Part shown: positions 26,801-36,981 of the stretch, one piece after another
Numbering within the stretch: the stretch's first letter is position 1
How the letters are laid out: the number at the start of each line of letters is the position of its first letter
Assembly: GCA_900473795.1 (NCBI GenBank)
Contig: UCMT01000007.1
Coordinates: 1 to 64,000, forward strand
DNA from: Hyphomicrobiales bacterium
GTDB taxonomy: Bacteria; Pseudomonadota; Alphaproteobacteria; Rhizobiales; Rhizobiaceae
Length of the DNA stretch: 64,000 nucleotides
Direction: 5' to 3'
Program-made: the position numbers and the translations under genes
Notes under the pieces: generated by a model
What the model saw: the letters and a program-made list of their open reading frames with translations, nothing else
Told to the model about the DNA's origin: nothing
Databases searched by the model: none

Positions 26801-27562
26801 ATGACGTTCTGGGTAGGGACGAGCTTCAAGATGAACAAGCTGCTCTCGGAGGCTCTCGCCTTTGCGAATGCTCTTGTCGTTACGGATGCCGCGCGCGATG
26901 CGCGCATTCAGCGCTTTGTCATCCCGCCGTTCACCGCCGCGCGTGAGGTCAAGGCGGCGCTGAAGGGTACCTCGGTGAAGATTGGAGCCCAGAACATGCA
27001 CTGGGACGATGCCGGCGCCTGGACCGGCGAGATCTCTGCGCCGATGCTGGTCGATTGCGGGCTCGATCTGGTCGAACTTGGCCATAGCGAGCGCCGAGAA
27101 TTCTTCGGCGAGACGGACGAGACTGTTGGATTGAAGGTCGAGAGCGCCGTGCGTCATGCTTTGATTCCGCTGATCTGCATCGGCGAGACGCTTGTGGAGC
27201 GCGAGAGCGGGCGGGCGGACGCGGTGCTGAAGGCGCAGGTCGAAGGTGCGCTTGGGCGGCTTCAGGGCGAGGCTAAGAATGCTGACATCCTGCTCGCCTA
27301 CGAGCCGGTCTGGGCGATCGGCGTCAAGGGCATTCCGGCATCCTCGGACTATGCCGATGCGCGCCATGCGAAAATCTCCGCAGCCGCGCAAGCCGTGCTC
27401 GGGCGCAAAATCCCGGTGCTCTATGGCGGTAGCGTCAATCCAGACAATTGCGTGGAGTTCGCCGCCTGCGCCCATATCGACGGGCTGTTCATCGGCCGCT
27501 CGGCCTGGGCGGTTTCCGGCTATCTCGACATTCTTGGCCGCGTCTCCAAGGCGCTCCCCTGA
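26801..27562 (+). CDS. lerI: triose-phosphate-isomerase-like, probable L-erythrulose-1-phosphate isomerase (253 aa)
   Basis: A TpiA homologue with all catalytic parts: the N-terminal Lys in WVGTSFKMNK, the electrophilic His in ELGHSERREFFGETD, the base Glu in LLAYEPVWAIG, the flexible loop just after it and the phosphate-binding YGGSVNPDN. The sequence around the first strand (TSFKMNK instead of GNWKMN) is the form of the tetrulose-phosphate isomerases LerI/EryH rather than glycolytic TpiA. Placed in the middle of the operon, it would convert L-erythrulose-1-P to D-erythrulose-4-P. Its start follows GAGGGGGAATG. Confidence 0.82.
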   Translation: MTFWVGTSFKMNKLLSEALAFANALVVTDAARDARIQRFVIPPFTAAREVKAALKGTSVKIGAQNMHWDDAGAWTGEISAPMLVDCGLDLVELGHSERREFFGETDETVGLKVESAVRHALIPLICIGETLVERESGRADAVLKAQVEGALGRLQGEAKNADILLAYEPVWAIGVKGIPASSDYADARHAKISAAAQAVLGRKIPVLYGGSVNPDNCVEFAACAHIDGLFIGRSAWAVSGYLDILGRVSKALP

Positions 27563-27592
27563 ACCAGGTTACGACAAACGGAAGGACATCCC

Positions 27593-28030
27593 ATGAATAT
27601 CGCCATCGGAGCAGACAGCGCGGGCAAGCCGCTGCTCGAGGTCATAGCCGCCCATTTAGCCACCCGGCCGCACCTTAAGGTCAGCGACCTCAGCCAATCC
27701 GGCTACTATGCCGACCTGGCGTTGGCGCTGGCGCAGACCATCATCGATGGTCAGAACGAGCGCGGCATTCTGATCTGCGGCACGGGCATCGGCGTAGCGA
27801 TTTCGGCTAACAAGGTGCCCGGCATCCGCGCCGCTCTGACCCACGACACCTATTCGGCTGAACGCGCGGCGAAGTCTAACAACGCGCAGATCATCACCAT
27901 GGGTGCCCGCGTCATCGGCCCGGAACTTGCCAAGAGGATCGTCGACAAATGGCTGGAATCCGACTTCGACCCCAACGGCGCGTCCGCCGAAAATGTCGAG
28001 GCCATCAACCGACTGGACAGGGTGAAGTAA
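27593..28030 (+). CDS. derI: RpiB-like isomerase, probable D-erythrulose-4-phosphate isomerase (145 aa)
   Basis: A LacAB/RpiB family sugar-phosphate isomerase of normal size. The start [20 protein letters not shown] carries the family Asp. The active loop [20 protein letters not shown] is in the middle; in this subgroup the Cys of CGTG acts as the base. The stretch [20 protein letters not shown] with His and Arg binds phosphate. In this operon it would isomerise D-erythrulose-4-P to D-erythrose-4-P, which enters the pentose phosphate pathway. Generic ribose-5-phosphate isomerase activity cannot be excluded from sequence alone. Confidence 0.82.
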   Translation: MNIAIGADSAGKPLLEVIAAHLATRPHLKVSDLSQSGYYADLALALAQTIIDGQNERGILICGTGIGVAISANKVPGIRAALTHDTYSAERAAKSNNAQIITMGARVIGPELAKRIVDKWLESDFDPNGASAENVEAINRLDRVK

Positions 28031-28092
28031 GCGAGCAAGCGGGCTGCGAGGCCGGTGAGGAAAAATTCGTCGTTCTACTGATATACTGATTG

Positions 28093-28106
28093 ACTCATTA
28101 TACCAG
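28093..28106. promoter_or_regulatory. second GntR operator half-site, before apnO
   Basis: An exact copy of ACTCATTATACCAG from 24111-24124. The second arm is degenerate here (ATATAGTCA). It lies 40 bases before the apnO start within the 115-base gap after derI, and suggests an internal promoter or operator so that the two halves of the cluster are co-regulated. Confidence 0.65.
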
Positions 28107-28145
28107 TCGCATATAGTCATCGCAAACAGACATAAGCGAGGAAAA

Positions 28146-28973
28146 ATGACGTCAATTGCTCTCTTCGGCGCCGGCGGCAAAATGGGCTACCGGCTGGCCA
28201 AGAACCTAAAAGGCTCGCGCTTTGACGTGCGCCACATCGAAGTCAGCGACGCGGGTCAGGCGCGGCTGAAAAACGATCTCGAGATCTCCTGCGTGCCGGC
28301 CAATGCCGGGCTGGATGGCGCCGACGTCGTCATTCTCGCCGTTCCGGATACGGCAATCGGCAAGGTCGCGGCCAGCATCGTCGACAAGCTCGTAGCCGGC
28401 ACCATGGTTGTGGCTCTCGACGCGGCCGCCCCCTTTGCCGGCCACCTGCCGGTGCGGGCCGATCTCACCTATTTCGTCACCCATCCCTGCCATCCGCCGA
28501 TCTTCAACGACGAAACGGACATGGCCGCGAAGCGGGATCATTTCGGCGGTCTGTTTGCCAAGCAGCATATCGTTTCCGCCCTGATGCAGGGACCGGAAGA
28601 GGCCTACGGCCTCGGCGAAGAGATCGCCAAGGTCATCTGGTCGCCGGTCATGCGCTCGCATCGCGTTACTGTCGAGCAGATGGCAATGCTGGAGCCGGGC
28701 CTATCGGAAACCGTCTGCGCCTCGCTGCTGGTCGTCATGAAGCAGGCCATGGACGAGTGTGTGAAACGCGGTGTGCCGGAGGAGGCCGCTCGTGACTTCC
28801 TGCTCGGCCACATGAACGTGCTCGGCGCCGTGATCTTCGGCGAAGTGCAGGGCGTGTTCTCCGATGCCTGCAACAAAGCCATTGAATTCGGCATCCCGGC
28901 GCTGATGCGCGACGACTGGAAAAAAGTCTTCGAACCACAGGAGATCGCCGAGAGCATTCGGCGCATCACCTGA
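28146..28973 (+). CDS. apnO: probable D-apionate oxidoisomerase (275 aa)
   Basis: An NAD(P)-binding protein of the 6-phosphogluconate/ketol-acid dehydrogenase superfamily. The Rossmann motif ALFGAGGKMGYRLAKNLKGS is at the N-terminus, VVILAVPDTAIGKVA follows, and a conserved block YFVTHPCHPPIFNDETDM and a helical C-terminal domain (EEAARDFLLGHMNVLGAVIF) complete it. This pattern fits the ApnO family, which oxidises D-apionate and migrates a hydroxymethyl group to give 3-oxo-isoapionate. It is preceded by AGCGAGGAAAA and by an operator half-site. The assignment relies on family memory plus neighbours. Confidence 0.8.
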   Translation: MTSIALFGAGGKMGYRLAKNLKGSRFDVRHIEVSDAGQARLKNDLEISCVPANAGLDGADVVILAVPDTAIGKVAASIVDKLVAGTMVVALDAAAPFAGHLPVRADLTYFVTHPCHPPIFNDETDMAAKRDHFGGLFAKQHIVSALMQGPEEAYGLGEEIAKVIWSPVMRSHRVTVEQMAMLEPGLSETVCASLLVVMKQAMDECVKRGVPEEAARDFLLGHMNVLGAVIFGEVQGVFSDACNKAIEFGIPALMRDDWKKVFEPQEIAESIRRIT

Positions 28974-28978
28974 TCGCC

Positions 28979-29993
<1,015 letters not shown>

Positions 29994-30010
29994 TCCTCCC
30001 AAAGAATGCG

Positions 30011-30037
30011 CGCAGGGCGGACACACTCCGTCCTGCG
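30011..30037 (+). terminator. hairpin between binding protein and DUF2291 gene
   Basis: An 11-bp stem (CGCAGGGCGGA with TCCGTCCTGCG, one G-T pair) and a CACAC loop, followed by TTTATTT. It resembles a leaky rho-independent terminator, which would raise binding-protein mRNA over the downstream transporter genes. Confidence 0.6.
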
Positions 30038-30066
30038 TTTATTTCCATGCGCCGGAGCAGAATTCC

Positions 30067-30711
30067 ATGCCGAACTTCGTGACAGCCGCCGCAATCTCGC
30101 TCGCCATCGTGCTGGCCGTGCCCGGTTGCAAGATCATCAAGACGCCGACGCCCGAAGAGGCCGCAGAAGCTGCAAGCGGCGGGTTCAATCCCGATCGCCA
30201 GGTCGCGGAAGTATGGGGAGCAAAAGTCATTCCGTTCCTGGAAACGCGCGCCGGAACCTTCCAGGAGGTTTCCGCTCTGTCGAAATCCGATCTCGATGCC
30301 GCCGCGGCAAAATACGGCCACAAGGAAAAGGACGGCACGGCCCCCTGGACATTTGCCGCGAAAGTCTCCGGCACGATCGTTAAGGCCGAAACGAAATCCC
30401 GTGCTGCCTACCTCGACACTGATGTCGATGGCGACGGCAAGGCGGATGTGCGCGTCCAGATCGGCCCGGTCATCAAGGGCACCGCGATCCGCGACAGCCT
30501 CGACTTCGTCAATTTCAACGAATTCAAGAACCAGATCCAGTGGGCTGAATTCGGCAAGGCCTTCAACATCCATGTCAACGGCTTGACGCTCGAAAAGCTG
30601 CCGCGCGAAGGCCTCGAAGGCAACCATGTGGAAGCGCTCGGCGCCTATCCCCTGCCGTCCGCTGGCCAGCCGGCGTTGCTGACGCCCGCCACCATTACGA
30701 TCGGCGGCTGA
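30067..30711 (+). CDS. DUF2291 lipoprotein of sugar ABC cassette (214 aa)
   Basis: The start MPNFVTAAAISLAIVLAVPG ends in a lipobox (VPGC), so the protein should be a membrane-anchored periplasmic lipoprotein. The body contains a conserved beta-rich domain (WGAKVIPFLETRAGTFQEVS, AAKVSGTIVKAETKSRAAYL, then VQIGPVIKGTAIRDSLDFVN). Such DUF2291 proteins accompany ribose-type ABC systems in rhizobia and other bacteria, but their task is not known to me. The stop is one base before the ATPase start, so it is firmly part of the operon. Confidence 0.85.
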   Translation: MPNFVTAAAISLAIVLAVPGCKIIKTPTPEEAAEAASGGFNPDRQVAEVWGAKVIPFLETRAGTFQEVSALSKSDLDAAAAKYGHKEKDGTAPWTFAAKVSGTIVKAETKSRAAYLDTDVDGDGKADVRVQIGPVIKGTAIRDSLDFVNFNEFKNQIQWAEFGKAFNIHVNGLTLEKLPREGLEGNHVEALGAYPLPSAGQPALLTPATITIGG

Positions 30712-30712
30712 C

Positions 30713-32269
30713 ATGGCAGCCGAGACACACGAGACCATCCTAAAGCTCGACGACGTGACGAAAGTCTATTCTGGCATCGTCGCAGTCAAGCATGCGAGCC
30801 TCGAACTGAAGCGCGGCGCGGTCAACGTGCTCGTCGGCGAAAACGGCGCCGGCAAGTCGACGCTGATGCGCATGATCGCCGGCGTCGAGAAACCTTCTCT
30901 CGGCCGCATCCTGCTCGATGGCAAGGAAGTCGAGTTCAACTCCCCGGCCGATGCGCAGAGGCATGGCATCGGCATGGTGTTCCAGGAACTCAATCTGTTC
31001 GGCAACCTCTCGGCCGCCGAAAACATCTTCGCGACCCGGGAGATCACCCGCGGCATTCGCGGCATCGATCACAAAGCGCAGGTCGAAAAGGCCAATCATT
31101 TCCTCGACAAGCTGGATGCCGGCATCAGCGCCGAGACCATGGTCGAGGACCTGCCGATCGGCCAGCAGCAGCTCGTCGAAATCGCCAAGGCGATCTCGCT
31201 CGACACCCGCATCCTTATTCTCGACGAGCCGACCTCGGCCCTGTCTGCCGCCGAAGTCGATATCCTGTTCAAAGTGATCGGCGAACTGAAGGCACAAGGC
31301 GTCGCCATCGTCTATATCTCGCATCGGCTCGAGGAGCTGATGCGCATCGGCGACTACATCACCGTGCTGCGCGACGGCCAGATCACCGGCCAGGCGATGG
31401 TGCGCGACATCGACACCAAGTGGATCGTCCGCTCGATGATCGGCTCGGATGCCAAGGATTTCGCCAAATCCGTCGATCACAAGCTCGGCAAGGAAGCCTT
31501 TCGCGTCGAAGACATCTGCCTGCCGCGCCGGACCGGCGGCCTCGCCGTCGATCATCTGTCGATCTCGGTCAAGACAGGCGAAGTGCTGGGGATCTATGGC
31601 CTGATGGGCGCCGGCCGTAGCGAGTTCTTCGAATGCGTCATTGGCCAGCATGCGCACTCCACCGGCAAGATCTTCGTCGCCGGCGAAGAGATCGTCGCCA
31701 AGGATACCTCCACCCGTATCCGCAAGGGACTTGCCCTCATCCCGGAAGACCGGCAACGCGAAGGCCTTGTGCAGGTCCTGTCGATCGCCTCCAATCTAAC
31801 GCTGGCGAGCCTCGAAAAATTCGTGAAATTCGGCTTCCACATTTCCGGCGAGCGCGAGCAGGCGGCTGTCAAGGAGCAGGTCCGCAACCTCTCGATCAAG
31901 GCGCCGAATCCAGATTTCGACGTCACCTCAATGTCCGGCGGCAACCAGCAGAAGGTCGTGATTGGCAAGGCGCTGATGACCAATCCGAAGGTGCTGCTGA
32001 TGGACGAGCCGAGCCGCGGCATCGATGTCGGCGCCAAGGCGGATGTCTTCCGCACCATGCGCAGGCTCGCCGGTGAAGGCCTCGCCATCCTGTTTTCCAC
32101 CTCCGACCTCGAGGAGGTCATGGCGCTGTCCGACCGCATCGCCGTGATGAGCAACGGCAAGGTAGCGACGATCCTTGACCGGGCGGATGCCACCGAAGAG
32201 CTCATCGTCAAGGCTGCGTCCGAGGGACACAAATCGGCCGAACACAAAACCATTGGGGAAATTGCGTGA
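30713..32269 (+). CDS. sugar ABC transporter ATP-binding protein, double NBD (518 aa)
   Basis: An RbsA/MglA-like ATPase. The first domain has Walker [15 protein letters not shown] near residue 42, the unusual signature LPIGQQQLVEIAKA and Walker [13 protein letters not shown]. The second has a degenerate P-loop (LMGAGRSEFFECVIG, near 300), the signature MSGGNQQKVVIGKAL and Walker B VLLMDEPSRGIDVG. The second site lacks the normal Walker A Lys, as usual in this family. The 3' end overlaps the permease start (ATGA). Confidence 0.92.
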   Translation: MAAETHETILKLDDVTKVYSGIVAVKHASLELKRGAVNVLVGENGAGKSTLMRMIAGVEKPSLGRILLDGKEVEFNSPADAQRHGIGMVFQELNLFGNLSAAENIFATREITRGIRGIDHKAQVEKANHFLDKLDAGISAETMVEDLPIGQQQLVEIAKAISLDTRILILDEPTSALSAAEVDILFKVIGELKAQGVAIVYISHRLEELMRIGDYITVLRDGQITGQAMVRDIDTKWIVRSMIGSDAKDFAKSVDHKLGKEAFRVEDICLPRRTGGLAVDHLSISVKTGEVLGIYGLMGAGRSEFFECVIGQHAHSTGKIFVAGEEIVAKDTSTRIRKGLALIPEDRQREGLVQVLSIASNLTLASLEKFVKFGFHISGEREQAAVKEQVRNLSIKAPNPDFDVTSMSGGNQQKVVIGKALMTNPKVLLMDEPSRGIDVGAKADVFRTMRRLAGEGLAILFSTSDLEEVMALSDRIAVMSNGKVATILDRADATEELIVKAASEGHKSAEHKTIGEIA

Positions 32270-33333
32270 TGACCACGGCAACCGTGACCGAAAATGCACC
32301 GGCAACCGATAGCGGCTCCATCCTTTTGACGCTGATGAAGCTCAGGACGTTCATTGCGCTCTTTGCCGTCATCGCCTTCTTCTCGATCTTCGCGCCGAAC
32401 TTTCTGTCGACAGCCAATATCATCCTGATGTCGAAGCATGTGGCGCTGAATGCTTTCCTCGCCATGGGCATGACTTTCGTCATCATCACCGGCGGCATCG
32501 ACCTTTCGGTCGGCTCGATCGTCGGCCTTTGCGGCATGGTCGCCGGCGGTCTGATCCTCAACGGCATCGATCTGCAGTTCGGCTATACGATGTATTTCAA
32601 CGTCGTCGAGGTCTGCCTGATCACCCTCGCCGTCGGCGTCGTCATTGGTGCGGTCAACGGACTGCTCATTACCAAACTCAACGTCGCCCCCTTCATCGCC
32701 ACGCTCGGCACGCTCTACGTCGCCCGCGGCTTCGCGCTGCTCTCGTCCGACGGCCAGACCTTCCCGAACCTCGTCGGCAAGACCGAGCTTTCCACCACCG
32801 GCTTCGGCTTCCTCGGCTCCGGCCGCATCATCGGCCTGCCGGTGTCGATCTGGATCCTGATCGTCGTTGCGCTCGCCGCCGCCTATGTCGCCAAATATGT
32901 GCCGATCGGCCGCCAGATCTTCGCTGTCGGCGGCAACGAGCGCGCCGCTCGCATGTCCGGCATCCGCGTCGATCGTGTCAAGATGTTCGTCTACATGTTC
33001 TCCGGCTTCTGCGCCGCGATCGTCGGCATAGTCATCTCCTCCGAACTGATGGCCTCGCACCCGGCAACCGGCAACTCGTTCGAGCTTAACGCAATCGCCG
33101 CAGCCGTTCTCGGTGGCACCTCGATGTCCGGAGGTCGCGGCACGATCGGTGGCACCATCATCGGCGCCTTCGTCATTGGCATCCTGTCCGATGGCCTGGT
33201 GATGATGGGTGTTTCCTCCTTCTGGCAGATGGTGATCAAGGGTATCGTCATCATCGTTGCGGTGGTGGTCGACCAAGCCCAGCGCCGCTTGCAGCAGCAG
33301 GTGACGTTGATGCAATTGGCAAAGAAGGGTTGA
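32266..33333 (+). CDS. sugar ABC transporter permease, RbsC-like (355 aa)
   Basis: An integral membrane subunit with 8-10 hydrophobic segments (RTFIALFAVIAFFSIFAPNF near residue 27). It has the family loops FLAMGMTFVIITGGIDLSVG and FAVGGNERAARMSGIRVDRV that face the ATPase. The ATGA overlap with the ATPase gene indicates coupling. It completes a full importer (binding protein, DUF2291, ATPase, permease) inside the D-apiose-type locus. Confidence 0.92.
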   Translation: MMTTATVTENAPATDSGSILLTLMKLRTFIALFAVIAFFSIFAPNFLSTANIILMSKHVALNAFLAMGMTFVIITGGIDLSVGSIVGLCGMVAGGLILNGIDLQFGYTMYFNVVEVCLITLAVGVVIGAVNGLLITKLNVAPFIATLGTLYVARGFALLSSDGQTFPNLVGKTELSTTGFGFLGSGRIIGLPVSIWILIVVALAAAYVAKYVPIGRQIFAVGGNERAARMSGIRVDRVKMFVYMFSGFCAAIVGIVISSELMASHPATGNSFELNAIAAAVLGGTSMSGGRGTIGGTIIGAFVIGILSDGLVMMGVSSFWQMVIKGIVIIVAVVVDQAQRRLQQQVTLMQLAKKG

Positions 33334-33338
33334 AAAGA

Positions 33339-34373
33339 ATGATGGAATTGCGTGGCGCCCTGATCGGTTGCGGCTTCTTCGCCGTCAATCAGATGCATGG
33401 CTGGAGGGATGTCAACGGCGCGTCCATCGTCGCTATTTGCGACCGCGACCCCGAGCGGCTGAAGCTCGTCGGCGACCAGTTCGGCGTCGACCGCCGCTAT
33501 ACTGATGCGAGGCAGATGTTTACAAATGGCGGCTTCGATTTCGTCGATATCGCAACCACGGTCAACAGTCATCGCACACTGGTGGAAATGGCCGTCGCCC
33601 ACAAGGTTCCTGCCATCTGCCAGAAGCCGTTTGCCCCGACGCTTGCGGATGCCAAGGCCATGGTCGCCGCCTGCGAGGCTGCCGGCATTCCCCTCATGAT
33701 CCACGAGAATTTCCGCTGGCAGACACCGATCCAGGCCGTCCGCAAGGCGCTGGACTCGGGCGCGATCGGCGCGCCGTTCTGGGGCCGCTTCTCCTTCCGC
33801 TCCGGCTACGACGTCTTTTCCGGCCAGCCTTACCTTGCGGAAGGCAAGCGCTTCATCATCGAGGACCTCGGCATCCACACACTGGATATCGCCCGCTATA
33901 TCCTTGGCGACGTGACGAGCCTGTCCGCGCGAACCAAGCGCGTTAATCCGAAAATCCGCGGCGAGGACGTGGCGACCATCCTGCTCGACCACAACAGCGG
34001 CGCCACCTCCATTGTCGATGTCAGCTATGCAACCAGACAATCCGTCGAACCCTTCCCGGAAACGCTGATCGAGCTCGACGGTACGCAGGGCTCGCTGCGC
34101 CTGTCGCAAGGCTACGAGCTGCAGGTCACCAATGCCGAGGGAACGACGAACACCGACGTCGCGCCAATCTTGCTGCCCTGGGCTTCGCGGCCGTGGCACA
34201 ATATCCAGGAAAGCGTCTTTGCCATCCAGCAGCACTGGGCCGATTGCCTCCGCCGCCAAGAAGAAACGTGCACCTCCGGCGCCGACAATCTGAAGACCTT
34301 CGCCCTCGTCGAAGCCGCCTATGAAAGCGCCGCCTCCAAGGCGACCGTCGAGGTCCGGACCTTGCTGAAATGA
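33339..34373 (+). CDS. apsD: Gfo/Idh/MocA oxidoreductase, probable D-apiose dehydrogenase (344 aa)
   Basis: An NAD(P)-dependent dehydrogenase. The N-terminal Rossmann segment is RGALIGCGFFAVNQMHGWRD. The CxKPF-type catalytic Lys is in ICQKPFAPTLADAKAM (near residue 95). The substrate domain has IIEDLGIHTLDIARYIL with the His/Asp pair. In the apiose route this family member oxidises D-apiose to D-apionolactone. The frame extends 3 codons upstream to a TTG, but ATG 33339 has AAGGG at correct spacing. Its stop overlaps the next ATG (ATGA), tying it to the lactonase-like gene. Confidence 0.83.
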   Translation: MMELRGALIGCGFFAVNQMHGWRDVNGASIVAICDRDPERLKLVGDQFGVDRRYTDARQMFTNGGFDFVDIATTVNSHRTLVEMAVAHKVPAICQKPFAPTLADAKAMVAACEAAGIPLMIHENFRWQTPIQAVRKALDSGAIGAPFWGRFSFRSGYDVFSGQPYLAEGKRFIIEDLGIHTLDIARYILGDVTSLSARTKRVNPKIRGEDVATILLDHNSGATSIVDVSYATRQSVEPFPETLIELDGTQGSLRLSQGYELQVTNAEGTTNTDVAPILLPWASRPWHNIQESVFAIQQHWADCLRRQEETCTSGADNLKTFALVEAAYESAASKATVEVRTLLK

Positions 34374-36316
34374 GCGACACGGCAACTGCCTTTCAGCTTT
34401 ACGGAACCATCAAGGCCGAACCCGTCCCGCGTCTCCTGCGGGCCGGAAAACTGACGGCACAATTCGCTGGCGGCAATCTTCGTGCCATCACTTACGACGG
34501 CGTCGAAGTCCTGCGCGCCATTTCCTATGTGGTCCGCGACCGCGACTGGGGCACCTACAACCCCACGCTGTCTAACCTTGCTGTCACCGAAACGGAGAGC
34601 GGCTTCACCGTCTCCTACGACGCCCGTTGCGACGGCCCGAACGGCACGGTTCTCGACATTGTTGCAATGATCGAAGCAGGTGCCGGTGGCAAACTGACGT
34701 TCAGGAGCAGCGCCTGTTCCGCCACAGGCTTCGAGACCAATCGCTGCGGCTTCTGCATGCTGCATCCCATCATCGGCGTCGCAGGAACGCCAGTCTCCGT
34801 CGAGCATGTCGATGGCGAGATTGAGAACACCAAACTGCCCGTTCTCATAGATCCCTGGCAGCCCGTCAAAAACCTGCGCGCCATCACCCATACAGCACTT
34901 CCCGACGTCAGCGTCGAATGCCGCATGGAAGGCGACACGTTCGAGATGGAAGACCAACGCAACTGGTCGGACGCCTCCTACAAGACCTATGTTCGCCCAT
35001 TGTCCCTGCCCTGGCCCTATAAGATTCTGGAAAACGAGCCCATCCTCCAGCAAATCACCCTGACAATCACCGACCGCCGCGCCGCTTCGGGCGATCGCCC
35101 CGCCTCGGCCGAAAACTCCAGCGTCATCCGGCTAACGCCCGGGACTGCGTCCGGCACGATGCCCGGCATCAGCCTGGTGATTACCCCGGAGGAAGTCGAA
35201 GCCAGTCTCGCTGCCCTCGCGCGCCAGGATGGGCCAAAGGTTCAGGACCTGCTCTTCCACTTCGACCCCGCAGCCGGTCACGACGCCGCCGCCTTCAAGG
35301 GTTTTGCCGAGATTGCCGCCATCCACGGCGGCACGACAACGCTCGAATTCGCCGTCCCCTGCCAACGCCTGCTGGATGAGGAAATGCTGGGGATTGCCGC
35401 GTGGATGCGCGCCGCTGATTTCGCACCTAATGCCATCATGGTTTGCCCCTCTGTCGATCGCCAATCGACCCCGCCCGGTAGCAAATGGCCGGATTGTCCA
35501 CCGCTCGAGGATGTCTACGCAGCCGCAGCGAACGCATTTCCCGGCATTCGCCTCGGCGGCGGCATGCTCTCCTATTTCACCGAACTCAACCGCAAGCGCG
35601 TTCCAGCCGGAAATCTTGGTTTCGTCAGCCACTGCACCAGTCCCATTGTGCATTCGGCCGACGATCTCAGCATCATGCAGACACTTGAGGCACTACCCTT
35701 CATCACGAAGTCGGTCCGTGCCATCTATGGCGACAAGCCGTACCGGCTCGGCCCCTCCACCATCGCCATGCGACAAAACCCCTATGGCAGCCGCACGATG
35801 GACAACCCAGATTGCTGCCGCGTCCCGATGGCCAACCGTGATCCCCGCCACACCGGTCTGTTCGCCGCCGCCTTCGCCACCGGCTACGCCGCCTCAGTGC
35901 TGGATGCAGGTATCGAGACACTGACGCTATCAGCCCTCACCGGACCGTTTGGCCTCTTTGCTGGAAAAGACGAGCCGATCACCGAAGGCGGAAGACGACC
36001 GCTCTTTCATATTGTGGCCGGCCTGGCGGAACTGGCAGGGCAGCAGTGCCGTACCGTCGTTGCCTCCCATCCGCAAAAAGTCATGTCTTTCAGAACTGAA
36101 ATCGAAAAGGAGGCCACTCTGTGGATCGTCAATCTCGGCGCTCACGCACTAACGGTGGACATGAGCGAGTTGGTTAATCCAACGCGCGCTCAACTGATTG
36201 TGCTTGACGGGGATACAATGAGGAAAGCGACGAAATCCGGAGTAAAGTCAGTTGGAATCGTAAGGGCTCAGCTAAGACTTTCGCCTTTTGCCGTTGCCCG
36301 TGTCCACACCGCATGA
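34370..36316 (+). CDS. apnL: probable D-apionate lactonase (648 aa)
   Basis: A large protein unlike classical lactonases. An N-terminal beta-rich domain (LTAQFAGGNLRAITYDGVEV, near residue 28) is followed by a TIM-barrel-like part (HFDPAAGHDAAAFKGFAEIA; FVSHCTSPIVHSADDLSIMQ; RLGPSTIAMRQNPYGSRTMD) and a small beta domain at the end. It is always, as far as I recall, found beside apsD and apnO, where ApnL hydrolyses D-apionolactone to D-apionate. The size (~620-650 aa) and position as last gene of the cluster agree. It is cytoplasmic: no signal peptide is visible. The catalytic residues cannot be named from sequence alone. Confidence 0.8.
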   Translation: MSDTATAFQLYGTIKAEPVPRLLRAGKLTAQFAGGNLRAITYDGVEVLRAISYVVRDRDWGTYNPTLSNLAVTETESGFTVSYDARCDGPNGTVLDIVAMIEAGAGGKLTFRSSACSATGFETNRCGFCMLHPIIGVAGTPVSVEHVDGEIENTKLPVLIDPWQPVKNLRAITHTALPDVSVECRMEGDTFEMEDQRNWSDASYKTYVRPLSLPWPYKILENEPILQQITLTITDRRAASGDRPASAENSSVIRLTPGTASGTMPGISLVITPEEVEASLAALARQDGPKVQDLLFHFDPAAGHDAAAFKGFAEIAAIHGGTTTLEFAVPCQRLLDEEMLGIAAWMRAADFAPNAIMVCPSVDRQSTPPGSKWPDCPPLEDVYAAAANAFPGIRLGGGMLSYFTELNRKRVPAGNLGFVSHCTSPIVHSADDLSIMQTLEALPFITKSVRAIYGDKPYRLGPSTIAMRQNPYGSRTMDNPDCCRVPMANRDPRHTGLFAAAFATGYAASVLDAGIETLTLSALTGPFGLFAGKDEPITEGGRRPLFHIVAGLAELAGQQCRTVVASHPQKVMSFRTEIEKEATLWIVNLGAHALTVDMSELVNPTRAQLIVLDGDTMRKATKSGVKSVGIVRAQLRLSPFAVARVHTA

Positions 36317-36981
36317 CATCCTTGAGCCACCTTCGTAATTTCATCACCGGCAACTTGACCGCGCCAGTGATGCGAGGGGTCGGCACCTCGTCAGTGCTGA
36401 CCGTGTGAGGACGTCGCTTCCCGCAAAACGTTATCCCCTGAATGGGTGTCTGCAGCTCAGACCATGCGGCAGGGTATAACGCTGACGCTGCGATGGCAGG
36501 AAGACAAGCCGGAACGATCTAGTAGGGCGGACATGTTGCAAAGCCGGCCTACGATGGCATTGAAAACCGTACATCGGCGGCAGGCCAAGATCGGTCCAAA
36601 ATACGTTCCATGTGAGATATTATTTGATCCTGCGAGCACAGAACGAGAACGCATGTTCGCTTCCGCTTTGCGCCAAGAAGCGGTCATTGTACATGTTGAT
36701 TGCACTGGTCAAAATGAGGCCGAGAGAGGACTGGCAGCTTCGAGACTCGAATCGTCAGAAGCGGACATTCAGGCTCCTTGGGGGCATCGACGTGATCTGA
36801 CCCTGAGCGGGCTTTCGGAACACCTGCGTCAAACGGACGACCGCCGACAGAACAGTCATTGCCCGGATCTGCACGGCGGCTCGCCCACATGAGACATCGC
36901 CCAAGATCGCTCCGAAAAGAAGCGAAAAGTTCCGTCTTGCCCACTGTCTTCCTGCTATAGTGGAGAAGAGGAGACGGCTCA
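36317..36981. other. gene-free interval
   Basis: About 660 bases between the lactonase gene and the cyclase. Frames are short and unconvincing. It holds copy 2 of the dispersed repeat (36605-36695) and, at its end, the cyclase promoter (TATAGT near 36955 and a GAGGAG ribosome site). Confidence 0.55.
36605..36695 (+). repeat. dispersed ~85-bp repeat, copy 2
   Basis: Matches 3399-3485 (see there). The copy is followed by further sequence that no longer aligns. Short echoes of its end (GAATGACCGCT) occur in the gene-free DNA near 38985 and 42465 on either strand. Confidence 0.4.

Noticed and set aside
26801-28030. Housekeeping tpiA and rpiB
   Set aside because: They lie inside a sugar operon and the TpiA-like protein has the variant TSFKMNK start; LerI and DerI fit better.
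31594-34385. 573- and 464-codon minus-strand frames opposite the ABC ATPase, permease and dehydrogenase
   Set aside because: Asp/His/Arg-rich antisense shadows; the plus-strand genes have overlapping starts and stops and complete motifs.
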